The notes beneath the pieces were generated by a model. The model was not told where the DNA came from and ran no database searches. It saw only the letters and a program-made list of their open reading frames with translations. Both the position numbers and the translations under genes were made by a program. From DAONJL01 sp035405645 [NCBI: bacterium] (lineage in GTDB: Bacteria > JAGOBX01 > DAONJL01), in contig DAONJL010000035.1 of assembly GCA_035405645.1 (NCBI GenBank), positions 1-25,418 on the forward strand: 25,418 bases of DNA. The letters are read 5' to 3'. How positions within the stretch are numbered: the stretch's first letter is position 1; the number at the start of each line of letters is the position of its first letter. Shown here piece by piece: positions 8,332-15,328 of the stretch.

Positions 8332-8370
8332 AATAATATAATTATATATATTATTTATTTCTCATATCAA
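8332..8370 (-). promoter_or_regulatory. Putative promoter with an inverted repeat around its -10 box
   Basis: On the minus strand TTGATA (8370-8365, inside the end of paaK) lies 18 bases from a perfect TATAAT (8346-8341), 30 bases before the AbiEii-like start. The TATAAT is exactly the 6-base loop of an inverted repeat with 9-base arms (AATAATATA at 8332-8340 and TATATTATT at 8347-8355). Such a dyad over a -10 box could be a repressor operator, but it consists only of A and T, so chance is a real alternative; it could also be a weak hairpin ending the paaK transcript. Confidence 0.4.
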
Positions 8371-9649
8371 TTACTCGTTTTGCTTTACCTTCACTACGCT
8401 GAAGTGTTTTTGGTTCAACTAAGGTAACTTTAACTGATATACCAAGTGTTGATTCTATTTCTCGCTGAATTTTGCAACGGACATTTTCTAATTTTTTTAT
8501 TTCATCAGAAAATATTTTTTCATTTACTTCAACCTGCACTTCTAAAACATCAAGCGGACCTTCTTTTGATACAATTAATTGATAATGTGGTTCAACTTCC
8601 TCTAATTCAATAAGAACGCTTTCAATTTGAGATGGAAAAACATTAACTCCCCTGATTATTAGCATATCATCTGTTCTACCTGATAATCTTTTTATTCTAC
8701 GCATTGTTCTACCACATTCACATTTTTCTTCTATTAATGCTGTTATATCTCGTGTTCTATATCTGATTAATGGAATACATTCTTTTGTTATTGTAGTAAT
8801 AACTAATTCACCATATTTACCTGGCGGCAAAACTTTTCCAGTTTCAGGGTCAATTATTTCTGGATAAAAATGGTCTTCAAAAATATGAAGTCCATTTTTA
8901 CATTCACATTCAATCGCTACGCCTGGTCCAATAATTTCAGATAAACCATAAATATCATAAGCATCAATATTTAATTTTGCTTCAATTTCTTTTCTTAAAC
9001 TTTCACTCCAGGGTTCAGCACCAAATATACCTGCTTGTAATGGTAATTTTTTTATGTCAACACCCATTTCTTCTGCTACTTCTGCAATAAGTAAAGAATA
9101 TGAAGGTGTGCAGGTTAATATTGTTGAACCAAAATCTTCTAATAACATAATCTGTCGCTTTGTATTACCACCACTGATAGGTATTACAGAAGCACCTATT
9201 TTTTCTGCACCATAATGAACACCAAGTCCACCTGTAAATAATCCATAGCCATAAGCATTTTGAACAATTGAATTCTCATCTGTTCCACAAGCCATCATTG
9301 AACGTGCCATTACTTCTGCCCATATTTCAATATCTTTTCTTGTATAACCTACCACTGTTGGCTTGCCAGTTGTGCCACTTGACGCATGTATTCGAACCAC
9401 TTCTTTCATTGGCACTGCAAATAATTTAAATGGATAATTATCTCGTAAATCATTTTTGGTTGTAAATGGCAATCGTTCAATATCTTTTAATGATTGAATT
9501 GAATTTATATTTATTCGCTTTTCATCAAATAGTTTTTTATAATGTGGCACACGCTCATATACATATTTTACTATTTTTTTTAAATTTTCTAATTGATATT
9601 CTTTTAATTCAGAAACTGGCATACATTCATATTTTTTATTCCATATCAT
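8351..9649 (-). CDS. paaK: Phenylacetate-CoA ligase (PaaK-type)
   Basis: The 432-residue adenylate-forming enzyme converts an aryl acid such as phenylacetate or indoleacetate plus ATP and CoA to its acyl-CoA. The phosphate loop [14 protein letters not shown] starts at residue 90, the aromatic-acid motif [10 protein letters not shown] follows in the middle, and the C-terminal domain has [19 protein letters not shown], the family's typical hinge. Length matches PaaK (about 430). A CxC...C cluster near [10 protein letters not shown] is common in anaerobic homologues. It overlaps the end of iorB by 14 bases and has an AGGTAGG ribosome site. In anaerobes this ligase often runs as the reverse, ATP-yielding step of the aryl-CoA made by indolepyruvate oxidoreductase; the iorB neighbour supports that role. 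Confidence 0.95.
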   Translation of the reverse strand: MIWNKKYECMPVSELKEYQLENLKKIVKYVYERVPHYKKLFDEKRININSIQSLKDIERLPFTTKNDLRDNYPFKLFAVPMKEVVRIHASSGTTGKPTVVGYTRKDIEIWAEVMARSMMACGTDENSIVQNAYGYGLFTGGLGVHYGAEKIGASVIPISGGNTKRQIMLLEDFGSTILTCTPSYSLLIAEVAEEMGVDIKKLPLQAGIFGAEPWSESLRKEIEAKLNIDAYDIYGLSEIIGPGVAIECECKNGLHIFEDHFYPEIIDPETGKVLPPGKYGELVITTITKECIPLIRYRTRDITALIEEKCECGRTMRRIKRLSGRTDDMLIIRGVNVFPSQIESVLIELEEVEPHYQLIVSKEGPLDVLEVQVEVNEKIFSDEIKKLENVRCKIQREIESTLGISVKVTLVEPKTLQRSEGKAKRVIDMRNK

Positions 9650-10214
9650 TTTTTATACCTACCTTTCTGCCATAAATAAAGGCATTTATATTTATTTTTC
9701 TGAATTCTTCTTTTACATTTTTTTCTATTAATTTTATATAATTATCATCTGCTAAATTTAAATAATTTGAAAGAACTCCAAGTAAAAAAATATTCATTAC
9801 TTTTGTAGAACCTAATTCTTCACAATATTTTAGTGCATTAATAAATAATATATTTTTTTTGTTTAATAATTGATTTATTTCTTCATCAGGATATTTCTGT
9901 ATATTTACTGGTTTTAATTTTAAGTCATTACAAATTACAAATCCATCTTTTTTCAAAAAATTTATATATCTTGCTGTTTCTAATTTTTCAAATCCTAATA
10001 AAATATCAGCTTCATTTTCACTAATTATTGGTGAATAAACTTTTTCGCCATAAATAATATGACTAATAACACTACCGCCTCGCTGTGCCATACCATGAAC
10101 TTCACTTTGTTTTACATCATAGCCACTTTCTAATGCAACTTCGCTTAATATTTTACTTGAAAGAATTATTCCCTGACCGCCTACCCCACATATAATTATT
10201 TTTGTTAGAGACAT
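9636..10214 (-). CDS. iorB: Indolepyruvate:ferredoxin oxidoreductase, beta subunit
   Basis: This 192-residue protein is the gamma-type domain of 2-oxoacid:ferredoxin oxidoreductases, here the IorB beta subunit. It shows the family pattern [16 protein letters not shown] near the N-terminus and [16 protein letters not shown] shortly after. With IorA it converts aryl pyruvates (indolepyruvate, phenylpyruvate) and CoA to aryl-acetyl-CoA, reducing ferredoxin, during anaerobic aromatic amino-acid breakdown in the cytosol. The large TPP- and FeS-binding IorA subunit is not in this window: the gene upstream is tatD, 13 bases away. It overlaps paaK, whose product would handle the aryl-CoA. A related pyruvate/ketoisovalerate oxidoreductase gamma subunit is the main alternative, made less likely by the paaK neighbour. 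Confidence 0.88.
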   Translation of the reverse strand: MSLTKIIICGVGGQGIILSSKILSEVALESGYDVKQSEVHGMAQRGGSVISHIIYGEKVYSPIISENEADILLGFEKLETARYINFLKKDGFVICNDLKLKPVNIQKYPDEEINQLLNKKNILFINALKYCEELGSTKVMNIFLLGVLSNYLNLADDNYIKLIEKNVKEEFRKININAFIYGRKVGIKNDME

Positions 10215-10227
10215 ATTATTTTCCTTT

Positions 10228-11007
10228 TTATATTTTGAATATATTTTCTATATTATTATATATCAACTCAGAAAAATTTTCAAGTGAAATATTTTTTAAT
10301 AATGCACATTTCTCGTAAGTATATTTTATGTATGCTGGTTTATTCTTTTTACCACGATATGGTTCGGGAGTTAAATAAGGTGCATCGGTTTCTAATATTA
10401 TTTTATCTAATGGTAAATATAAAAATACTTCCTGCACATTTATTGATTTTTTAAATGTTATTATACCATTAAATGAAAAATAAACATTTATTTTATCTAA
10501 TAATTGTTTTGCAAATTTTTTATCACCTGTATAACAATGCATTATTATTGGATTTTCTGTTTTTAATTCTTTAAGAATATTATAAATATCATCATCTGAA
10601 TTGCGTGAATGAATTATTATTGGTTTATTATAATCAGTTAATAAACTCAATTGTTGCTCTAAAAAAAATATTTGTGCTTTTTTATTTTCAGCACCATAAT
10701 AATAATCAAGACCTATTTCTCCAAAACCAATATTTTTTTTATGATTTTTATATTGTTTAAAAATAATTGAAACAAATTCTAAATCATCTTTTTTTTCAAG
10801 ATTTGCAAAATGTGGATGTAGACCAATTGAAAAAAAAACAGGTTCAAACTCTTCTGCAATTAATATATTTTTTTCAATATTTTCTCTTGCTTCTGAAATT
10901 GTAAATATTTTTTCTACTTCATTTGCCAGCGATTCTTTTATTATTTCTTCTTTTTCTTTATAAATATCTTCATCTGCTAAATGACAATGCGTATCAATAA
11001 ATTTCAT
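10228..11007 (-). CDS. tatD: TatD-family metal-dependent hydrolase/DNase
   Basis: The 259-residue protein is a TatD-type TIM-barrel amidohydrolase: metal-binding H7 and H9 in FIDTHCHL, then GLHPHF, the GEIGLDYYY glutamate, IIIHSRNSDDDI, IMHCYTG and the final LETDAPYLTPEPYRGK. Full length and all metal ligands are present. Family members are metal-dependent 3'-5' nucleases or deacylases, proposed in DNA repair and quality control. It is the first gene after the consensus promoter at 11218-11191 and lies 13 bases ahead of iorB, so the three genes tatD, iorB and paaK probably form one transcript despite unrelated roles. The start codon ATG follows a poor ribosome site (no GGAGG seen). Confidence 0.93.
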   Translation of the reverse strand: MKFIDTHCHLADEDIYKEKEEIIKESLANEVEKIFTISEARENIEKNILIAEEFEPVFFSIGLHPHFANLEKKDDLEFVSIIFKQYKNHKKNIGFGEIGLDYYYGAENKKAQIFFLEQQLSLLTDYNKPIIIHSRNSDDDIYNILKELKTENPIIMHCYTGDKKFAKQLLDKINVYFSFNGIITFKKSINVQEVFLYLPLDKIILETDAPYLTPEPYRGKKNKPAYIKYTYEKCALLKNISLENFSELIYNNIENIFKI

Positions 11008-11120
11008 TTCATTAAATTAGCAGTTAATTTCAATAATTTTTAAACTACGCTCTGATAAATATTGAAATTAAAACTTTAATAAAAAGTTGATTATTTTCTA
11101 AATGGTGATTATATGTATTC

Positions 11121-11324
11121 TTACTTTTTAAATATTCTAAATATTAATTTTTTGTTATAATAATCGCTTTTGTTTTTTAAAATTTTTTTTATTATATTTT
11201 TTATTTTGTTTTTGTCAATTAAATATTTAATTATTTTTGGAATAAATATATAAAATAGAAATAAAAAAAATATTAAAGAAAAAATAAAAATGTAAAAAGA
11301 ATTAATTAAATTTATTAATGCAAA
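11121..11324 (-). pseudogene. Start-less small membrane-protein frame, possible remnant
   Basis: An open frame of 67 codons follows an in-frame TGA (11327-11325) and ends at TAA (11123-11121). It contains no ATG, GTG or TTG in frame, so it is not an obvious gene. It reads as one strongly hydrophobic helix (NSFYIFIFSLIFFLFLFYIF) followed by a basic tail ending KKLIFRIFKK, the normal look of a membrane anchor. In sequence this AT-rich, a 67-codon run free of stops is unlikely by chance. It may be the tail of a decayed membrane gene, or use an unusual start such as ATT. A consensus promoter lies inside it, which weighs against a live gene. It follows the GT-C glycosyltransferase by about 20 bases. 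Confidence 0.3.
11191..11218 (-). promoter_or_regulatory. Consensus sigma-70 promoter for tatD-iorB-paaK
   Basis: Minus-strand TTGACA (11218-11213), 16-base spacer, TATAAT (11196-11191): both boxes are perfect matches. Transcription would begin near 11184, giving a leader of about 175 bases before the tatD start. No riboswitch-like structure is recognisable in the leader. Confidence 0.6.
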
Positions 11325-11347
11325 TCAGAATAGTATTGCTTTATCTT

Positions 11348-12553
11348 TTAATGTTTATTTGTAATTAATTCTGATAAATTTATAAATAAATAAAAAATTA
11401 AAATAGCAGTAAAAACTGAATTTGTAAATTTTAAATAATTTGTTAATCCAATAAGATAATCAATAATCATTGCTGGTGATGGTAAACCATATAGTATTTT
11501 ATTTATAACAACAAAATGAATAGAGAATGCATTTCTACCATAACTTAAAAAATTATTTATGAAATAAAAAATAATAAATAATAAAAAAAATGTTGAAATT
11601 TTATTTTGTTTAAAATGATACAGAATAAGAAAAGGAAAAATCCAGATACAAAATTGTGGATTAAAATTATATAATAAATAATATGATAAAAAAATTATTA
11701 GAATTACATTAAGTAAGTTTTCTTTTTTTTCTTTTATTTTTTTAAAATGTAAAACAGTAAAAAAAATTAGTGAATAAAAAATAAAAAATAAAATTGAAAT
11801 TTTATTACTATTCTGAAAAATTATTCCTTCATTTGTTAGATAATTTTCTGAATATTTTAATACATTATTAAAAAAAGGTTTTGAATTTATAAATGGTAAA
11901 ATACTGATTATAAATAGACTGATACCTGCACAAAAAAATTTTATAAAATCTTTAATTGAGTTTGAAATAAATAAAACAAAAAAAGGTAGCAATAATAAAG
12001 GAAATATTTTAAAACTAATTGCAATTGATAAAACAAAAACAGAATAAAAATTTTTTTTTTGTAAAAATAAATAATAAGCCAGTAAAATAAAGAAAAGTGG
12101 TATTACATCAAATTGTCCATAAATATAAATAACATAAATCACAAGTGGATTAAATGTCCACCAGATTAAATATCTGGTAAGATTTATTTTATCAATTTTT
12201 ATTAAATATAATAGAATGAAATAGTCAAAAATTAAATATGGAATTTTAAAAAGAAATAATTGTCGATAAATGTATAAATTATCAACCCATAAATTCCAGT
12301 CTGATGTTAATGTTTCTAAATGAACAAAAGGTTTAATAATAAATAAATAAAAGCCAAAAAAGAAATATGATAGCAGCGGATATTTGAATAATACCTCTTT
12401 TATCTGATACTCAAATTTATAAATATTAAATATTTTTAATGACACTAATTTTGAAGAACTATTATAAATCCATAATATATCAGGATGAAAAAAGAATGGA
12501 ATAATTAATAATTTTATGATTAAAGAAATAATGATAATTCTTTTTAAATTCAT
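11348..12553 (-). CDS. GT-C type membrane glycosyltransferase (GT87/mannosyltransferase-like)
   Basis: The 401-residue polytopic membrane protein has roughly ten hydrophobic segments. After the first helix an acidic residue, D25 in FFHPDILW, sits where GT-C enzymes carry their catalytic Asp in the first external loop. The central WWTFNPLVIYVIYIYGQFD followed by a Q-F-D-V-I-P run and, later, SFKIFPLLLLPFF are the hallmark of the DUF2029/GT87 polyprenyl-phosphate-mannose transferases and PIG-M-like enzymes. The likely role is transfer of a sugar from a lipid carrier to an envelope glycan outside the membrane. It lies 12 bases downstream of the transaldolase-CBS gene and in the same run as kdsA, consistent with envelope biosynthesis. 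Donor and acceptor are unknown. Confidence 0.75.
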   Translation of the reverse strand: MNLKRIIIISLIIKLLIIPFFFHPDILWIYNSSSKLVSLKIFNIYKFEYQIKEVLFKYPLLSYFFFGFYLFIIKPFVHLETLTSDWNLWVDNLYIYRQLFLFKIPYLIFDYFILLYLIKIDKINLTRYLIWWTFNPLVIYVIYIYGQFDVIPLFFILLAYYLFLQKKNFYSVFVLSIAISFKIFPLLLLPFFVLFISNSIKDFIKFFCAGISLFIISILPFINSKPFFNNVLKYSENYLTNEGIIFQNSNKISILFFIFYSLIFFTVLHFKKIKEKKENLLNVILIIFLSYYLLYNFNPQFCIWIFPFLILYHFKQNKISTFFLLFIIFYFINNFLSYGRNAFSIHFVVINKILYGLPSPAMIIDYLIGLTNYLKFTNSVFTAILIFYLFINLSELITNKH

Positions 12554-12565
12554 TATTAAAAAAAA

Positions 12566-13594
12566 CTAATATTCACGAACCTGTTTCCCTAAAATATCGT
12601 GAATATGTATAAAGCCAATTACTTTTTTATTTTCATCTGCTATGATTAATGAAGTAATCTTATTATCTTCCATCTTTTTCAATGCATTTCCTATTAATTC
12701 TGTCTTCATTATTGTTCTTGGATTTTTTGACATTACTTCTTCAACTTTTAAATTACTTATATCTTCATATTTTTGAAATATTCTTCTTAAATCTCCATCT
12801 GTTATTATTCCTTTTAAATTATTCTCATTATCAACTATTATACCAGTTCCAAAATTTTTTTCTGTTATTATTTTTATTGCTTCTTTCAAATATGTTCCTT
12901 CTTTTATTAATGGTAGTTTATTTCCTCTGTGCATTATTTTCTCTACTATTGTTAGATTTATCATATCCTGTTTAAATATATCAATTCCTATATCAGTTAA
13001 AGGATGTCTAAACATTTGTTTTATTATTGCCGGTGGTACGGTAATAGCATCAGCACCTAATATTGCAGCCATTCTGCAATGCTCTGCTGAACGAACACTT
13101 GAAATCATTACTTTTGTATTTATATAATTGTAATTTTTAAACGCCTGTAAAATTTGCTGGATTATTTCCAGACCATTATGACCATGGTCATATAATCTGC
13201 CTATTAATGGGCATACATAAGTCGCACCTGCTAATGCTGCTAATATTGCTTGATTTGATGAAAAAATTAAATGAACATTTGTCTTATAATTTTTCTTGCT
13301 TAAATATTCTACTGCTTTTATTCCTTCTGGTGTCATTGGAATTTTTGCTACTACATCATCTGCAAGTTTTGTATTTTCTATTGCATTCTTTATTATTTCT
13401 TCTGCTGTGTCGCCCATTGCTTCTATATGCATTTCACCTTTTATTATTTTATTCATCTCTTTTATTGCACCATTCATATCACTGATTTTTTCGCGTATAA
13501 AAAATGTCGGATTTGTTGTTATACCTGCAAAAAAAGCAAAATCTTTAAATTGTTTTATTTCTTCGATGTTTGATGAATCAATAAATATTTTCAT
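12566..13594 (-). CDS. Transaldolase/fructose-6-phosphate-aldolase domain fused to a KdsD-like CBS pair
   Basis: 342 residues in two parts. Residues 1 to about 213 are a class I aldolase of the TalC/FSA family: D6, T26 and N28 (ITTNPT), Schiff-base lysine K84 in VAKIPMT, FSSNQA, R133 in PLIGR, S165 and R167. E58 stands where E. coli FSA has Gln59; Glu there is typical of transaldolases. FSA and TalC end near this length. Residues about 218-342 are two CBS domains that resemble the KdsD tail closely: VEKIMHRGNKLP, GIITDGDLRR, VEEVMS, KITSLIIADE and GFIHIHDIL. KdsD's sugar-isomerase (SIS) domain is absent. The start overlaps the kdsA stop (ATGA), so the two are translationally coupled. Domains are firm; the reaction is inferred: an aldol or ketol transfer perhaps supplying arabinose 5-phosphate, controlled by a nucleotide or sugar ligand of the CBS pair. 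Confidence 0.92.
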   Translation of the reverse strand: MKIFIDSSNIEEIKQFKDFAFFAGITTNPTFFIREKISDMNGAIKEMNKIIKGEMHIEAMGDTAEEIIKNAIENTKLADDVVAKIPMTPEGIKAVEYLSKKNYKTNVHLIFSSNQAILAALAGATYVCPLIGRLYDHGHNGLEIIQQILQAFKNYNYINTKVMISSVRSAEHCRMAAILGADAITVPPAIIKQMFRHPLTDIGIDIFKQDMINLTIVEKIMHRGNKLPLIKEGTYLKEAIKIITEKNFGTGIIVDNENNLKGIITDGDLRRIFQKYEDISNLKVEEVMSKNPRTIMKTELIGNALKKMEDNKITSLIIADENKKVIGFIHIHDILGKQVREY

Positions 13595-14370
13595 TTTTTT
13601 ATTACCTCCATAAATTTTTCCAATCTTTCAAAAGGAAGCATCCATTTACCATCACAGAGTGCTCTTGAACAATCAGGATGAACTTCCATAAATAAACCAT
13701 CAACACCAATCGCTATTGCTGCTTTTGCAAGTGGCTCAATAAATTCTTTCTGGTCAAGTTCTGGATTTTCTATTTTTATTGAATGTGTTGCATCAAATAT
13801 CACTGGATAACCAAATTTTTTCATAATAACAAAGGAACGAAAATCAACGACTAAATCATCATAGCCAAAACAGGTGCCCCGCTCTGTTACTAAAATATTT
13901 TTATTATTTACATATTCAATTTTTGAAATAACTTTTTTCATATCAAGTGGATTCATAAATTGTGCTTTTTTTATATTGACTACTTTAGCATATTTTCCTG
14001 CTGCAAATAACATATCTGTTTGCCGTGTTAAATATGCTGGCACCTGTAATACATCAAAATATTTTCCAAGTTTTTCTGCCTGTTCTGGAATATGAAAATC
14101 TGTTAAAACTGGTAAATTAAAATCTTTTTTTATTTTCATTAAAATTTCAATACCTTTATCTATACCAAATCCACGATATCCATCATATCCTGTTCTATTT
14201 GCTTTATCCCAACTGCATTTGAAAATAAATGGTTGATTAAATTTATCCATTATTTTTTTTAATTCTTTTGCTTGTTCATAAGTATCATTTTCTATTATAC
14301 ACGGTCCTAAAATAAATGCTAATGGATTATTACCGCCTATTTTTATATTTCCTACTTCTACAACTTTCAT
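13591..14370 (-). CDS. kdsA: 3-deoxy-8-phosphooctulonate synthase
   Basis: The 259-residue TIM-barrel enzyme condenses arabinose 5-phosphate with phosphoenolpyruvate to Kdo-8-phosphate, feeding Kdo into lipopolysaccharide. Family signatures run along the whole length: SWDKANRTG, RGFGIDKGIEIL, VPAYLTRQTD, NIKKAQFMNP, ERGTCFGYDDLVVDFRS, FDATHSI, MEVHPDCSRALCDGKW. C24 in LGPCIIE matches the metal-binding cysteine of metal-dependent KdsA (E. coli type has Asn here). The usual KANRSS reads KANRTG. An AGGTGAT ribosome site precedes the ATG. It lies 15 bases after the ComEC-like gene and overlaps the transaldolase-CBS gene by 4 bases. No kdsB, kdsC or canonical kdsD is in the window. DAH7P synthase is excluded by the KANR signature and length. 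Confidence 0.97.
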   Translation of the reverse strand: MKVVEVGNIKIGGNNPLAFILGPCIIENDTYEQAKELKKIMDKFNQPFIFKCSWDKANRTGYDGYRGFGIDKGIEILMKIKKDFNLPVLTDFHIPEQAEKLGKYFDVLQVPAYLTRQTDMLFAAGKYAKVVNIKKAQFMNPLDMKKVISKIEYVNNKNILVTERGTCFGYDDLVVDFRSFVIMKKFGYPVIFDATHSIKIENPELDQKEFIEPLAKAAIAIGVDGLFMEVHPDCSRALCDGKWMLPFERLEKFMEVIKK

Positions 14371-14385
14371 ATTATCACCTTTTAT

Positions 14386-15297
14386 TTAATCATCAAATGG
14401 TGCTTTTATTATATTTACTTTATATGTATCTCCATCTGTTTCTACTTCTATATGTGATTGCAATTTATCTGTTCGATATATTTTAACGCCAGCAAAAGCA
14501 TAAGCAGTTAGCACTTTTTCTGATGGATGTCCATATTTATTTTTTAAACCAACAGAACAAATAGCAACCTCGGGTTGTGCATAAGATAAAAATGTCGGAC
14601 TATAATTATGTTCACTCCCATGATGTGGTGTCAACATTACTGTTGTTTTTAAATCTTCTTTCCAGTTATATGCCATATCTTCCTGTGCTTCTTTTGTTGA
14701 ATCACCTAAGAAGAAAAATGAGACTTTTTTATATGTTATTTTTATACATAATGAATTTGCATTATTTTCACCATAATCTCGCAATGGTCCATATATTTTT
14801 AATTTTACATCTTTGCCAAAATATTCTTCTTTATTTAATTCTTCTATTCTATCTTTTATCATATTATAACCAAGATAATAACCAGCATTATTATTATCAA
14901 TTAATTTTAAAATTTTTTTATATGCATAACTTGTATATGCCTGTGCATCCCAGAATTCATCAAGTAATAAATCTTCTAAAATAGAAATGTAGCCACCAAT
15001 ATGGTCTAAATCAGGATGTGTTGCTACTGCTATATTTATTCTATTTATATCTAATTTTTTATAAAATGGAATTATTACAAGAAGTCCGCGGTCGCGTGAA
15101 TATGCACCTGCTTTGCCTGCATCTATTTGCATTACTTTATTATTAGGAAAAATAATTACTGTTGCATCACCCTGTCCTACATTTAATGTAATTGATTTTA
15201 ATATTTTATTTTCTGGCTCGATTATAGTTGTATCCTGTGCAAATATAAATGAAATGAATAAAAGATAAATAATAATTAAAATTTTTATTTTTTTCAT
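14386..15297 (-). CDS. Exported ComEC/Rec2-like metallo-beta-lactamase-fold hydrolase
   Basis: 303 residues. An N-terminal signal peptide (KKIK then a hydrophobic run ending IFAQD, about residues 1-20) directs export. The rest matches the free-standing C-terminal domain of the competence protein ComEC: LNVGQGDATVI, MQIDAGKAG, the metal site ATHPDLDHIGG, a later LGDSTKE, LTPHHGSEHNYSP and GHPSEKVLTAY. The HxxDxDH arrangement (HPDLDH) and HHGS are intact, so it should bind two metals and hydrolyse a phosphodiester, as proposed for DNA uptake or extracellular DNA processing. ComEC's membrane channel is missing, so a DNA-uptake role is not implied. It lies 31 bases after the helicase gene with an AAAGGG ribosome site. 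Confidence 0.85.
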   Translation of the reverse strand: MKKIKILIIIYLLFISFIFAQDTTIIEPENKILKSITLNVGQGDATVIIFPNNKVMQIDAGKAGAYSRDRGLLVIIPFYKKLDINRINIAVATHPDLDHIGGYISILEDLLLDEFWDAQAYTSYAYKKILKLIDNNNAGYYLGYNMIKDRIEELNKEEYFGKDVKLKIYGPLRDYGENNANSLCIKITYKKVSFFFLGDSTKEAQEDMAYNWKEDLKTTVMLTPHHGSEHNYSPTFLSYAQPEVAICSVGLKNKYGHPSEKVLTAYAFAGVKIYRTDKLQSHIEVETDGDTYKVNIIKAPFDD

Positions 15298-15328
15298 ATT
15301 TTTTTCCCTTTAAAATTATCTTTTTATT

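Larger units (their letters stand above)
11008..11347 (-). other. Longest intergenic gap (340 bases)
   Basis: Between the glycosyltransferase stop and the tatD start. It holds a start-less 67-codon membrane-type frame (11121-11324) and a consensus promoter (11218-11191) inside that frame. The last 110 bases before tatD show nothing recognisable: no RNA gene, no strong hairpin and no T-tract terminator. Confidence 0.6.

Noticed and set aside
8332-8355. A/T inverted repeat as a rho-independent terminator of paaK
   Set aside because: There is no G/C in the stem and no clear T tract after it; operator or chance is more consistent, so I listed it with the promoter only.
11325-11327. TGA recoded as an amino acid, which would extend the small membrane frame upstream
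   Set aside because: TGA serves as the normal stop of kdsA, and upstream of this TGA the frame soon meets TAA; there is no evidence of recoding.
13207-13613. Plus-strand frames opposite the transaldolase-CBS gene
   Set aside because: Two overlapping antisense frames are rich in Leu/Ile/Ser and carry no motif, while the minus-strand protein is intact across the region.
14577-14984. Plus-strand open frame of 135 codons opposite the ComEC-like gene
   Set aside because: Leu/Tyr/His-rich antisense shadow; the minus-strand protein has clear motifs and a signal peptide.
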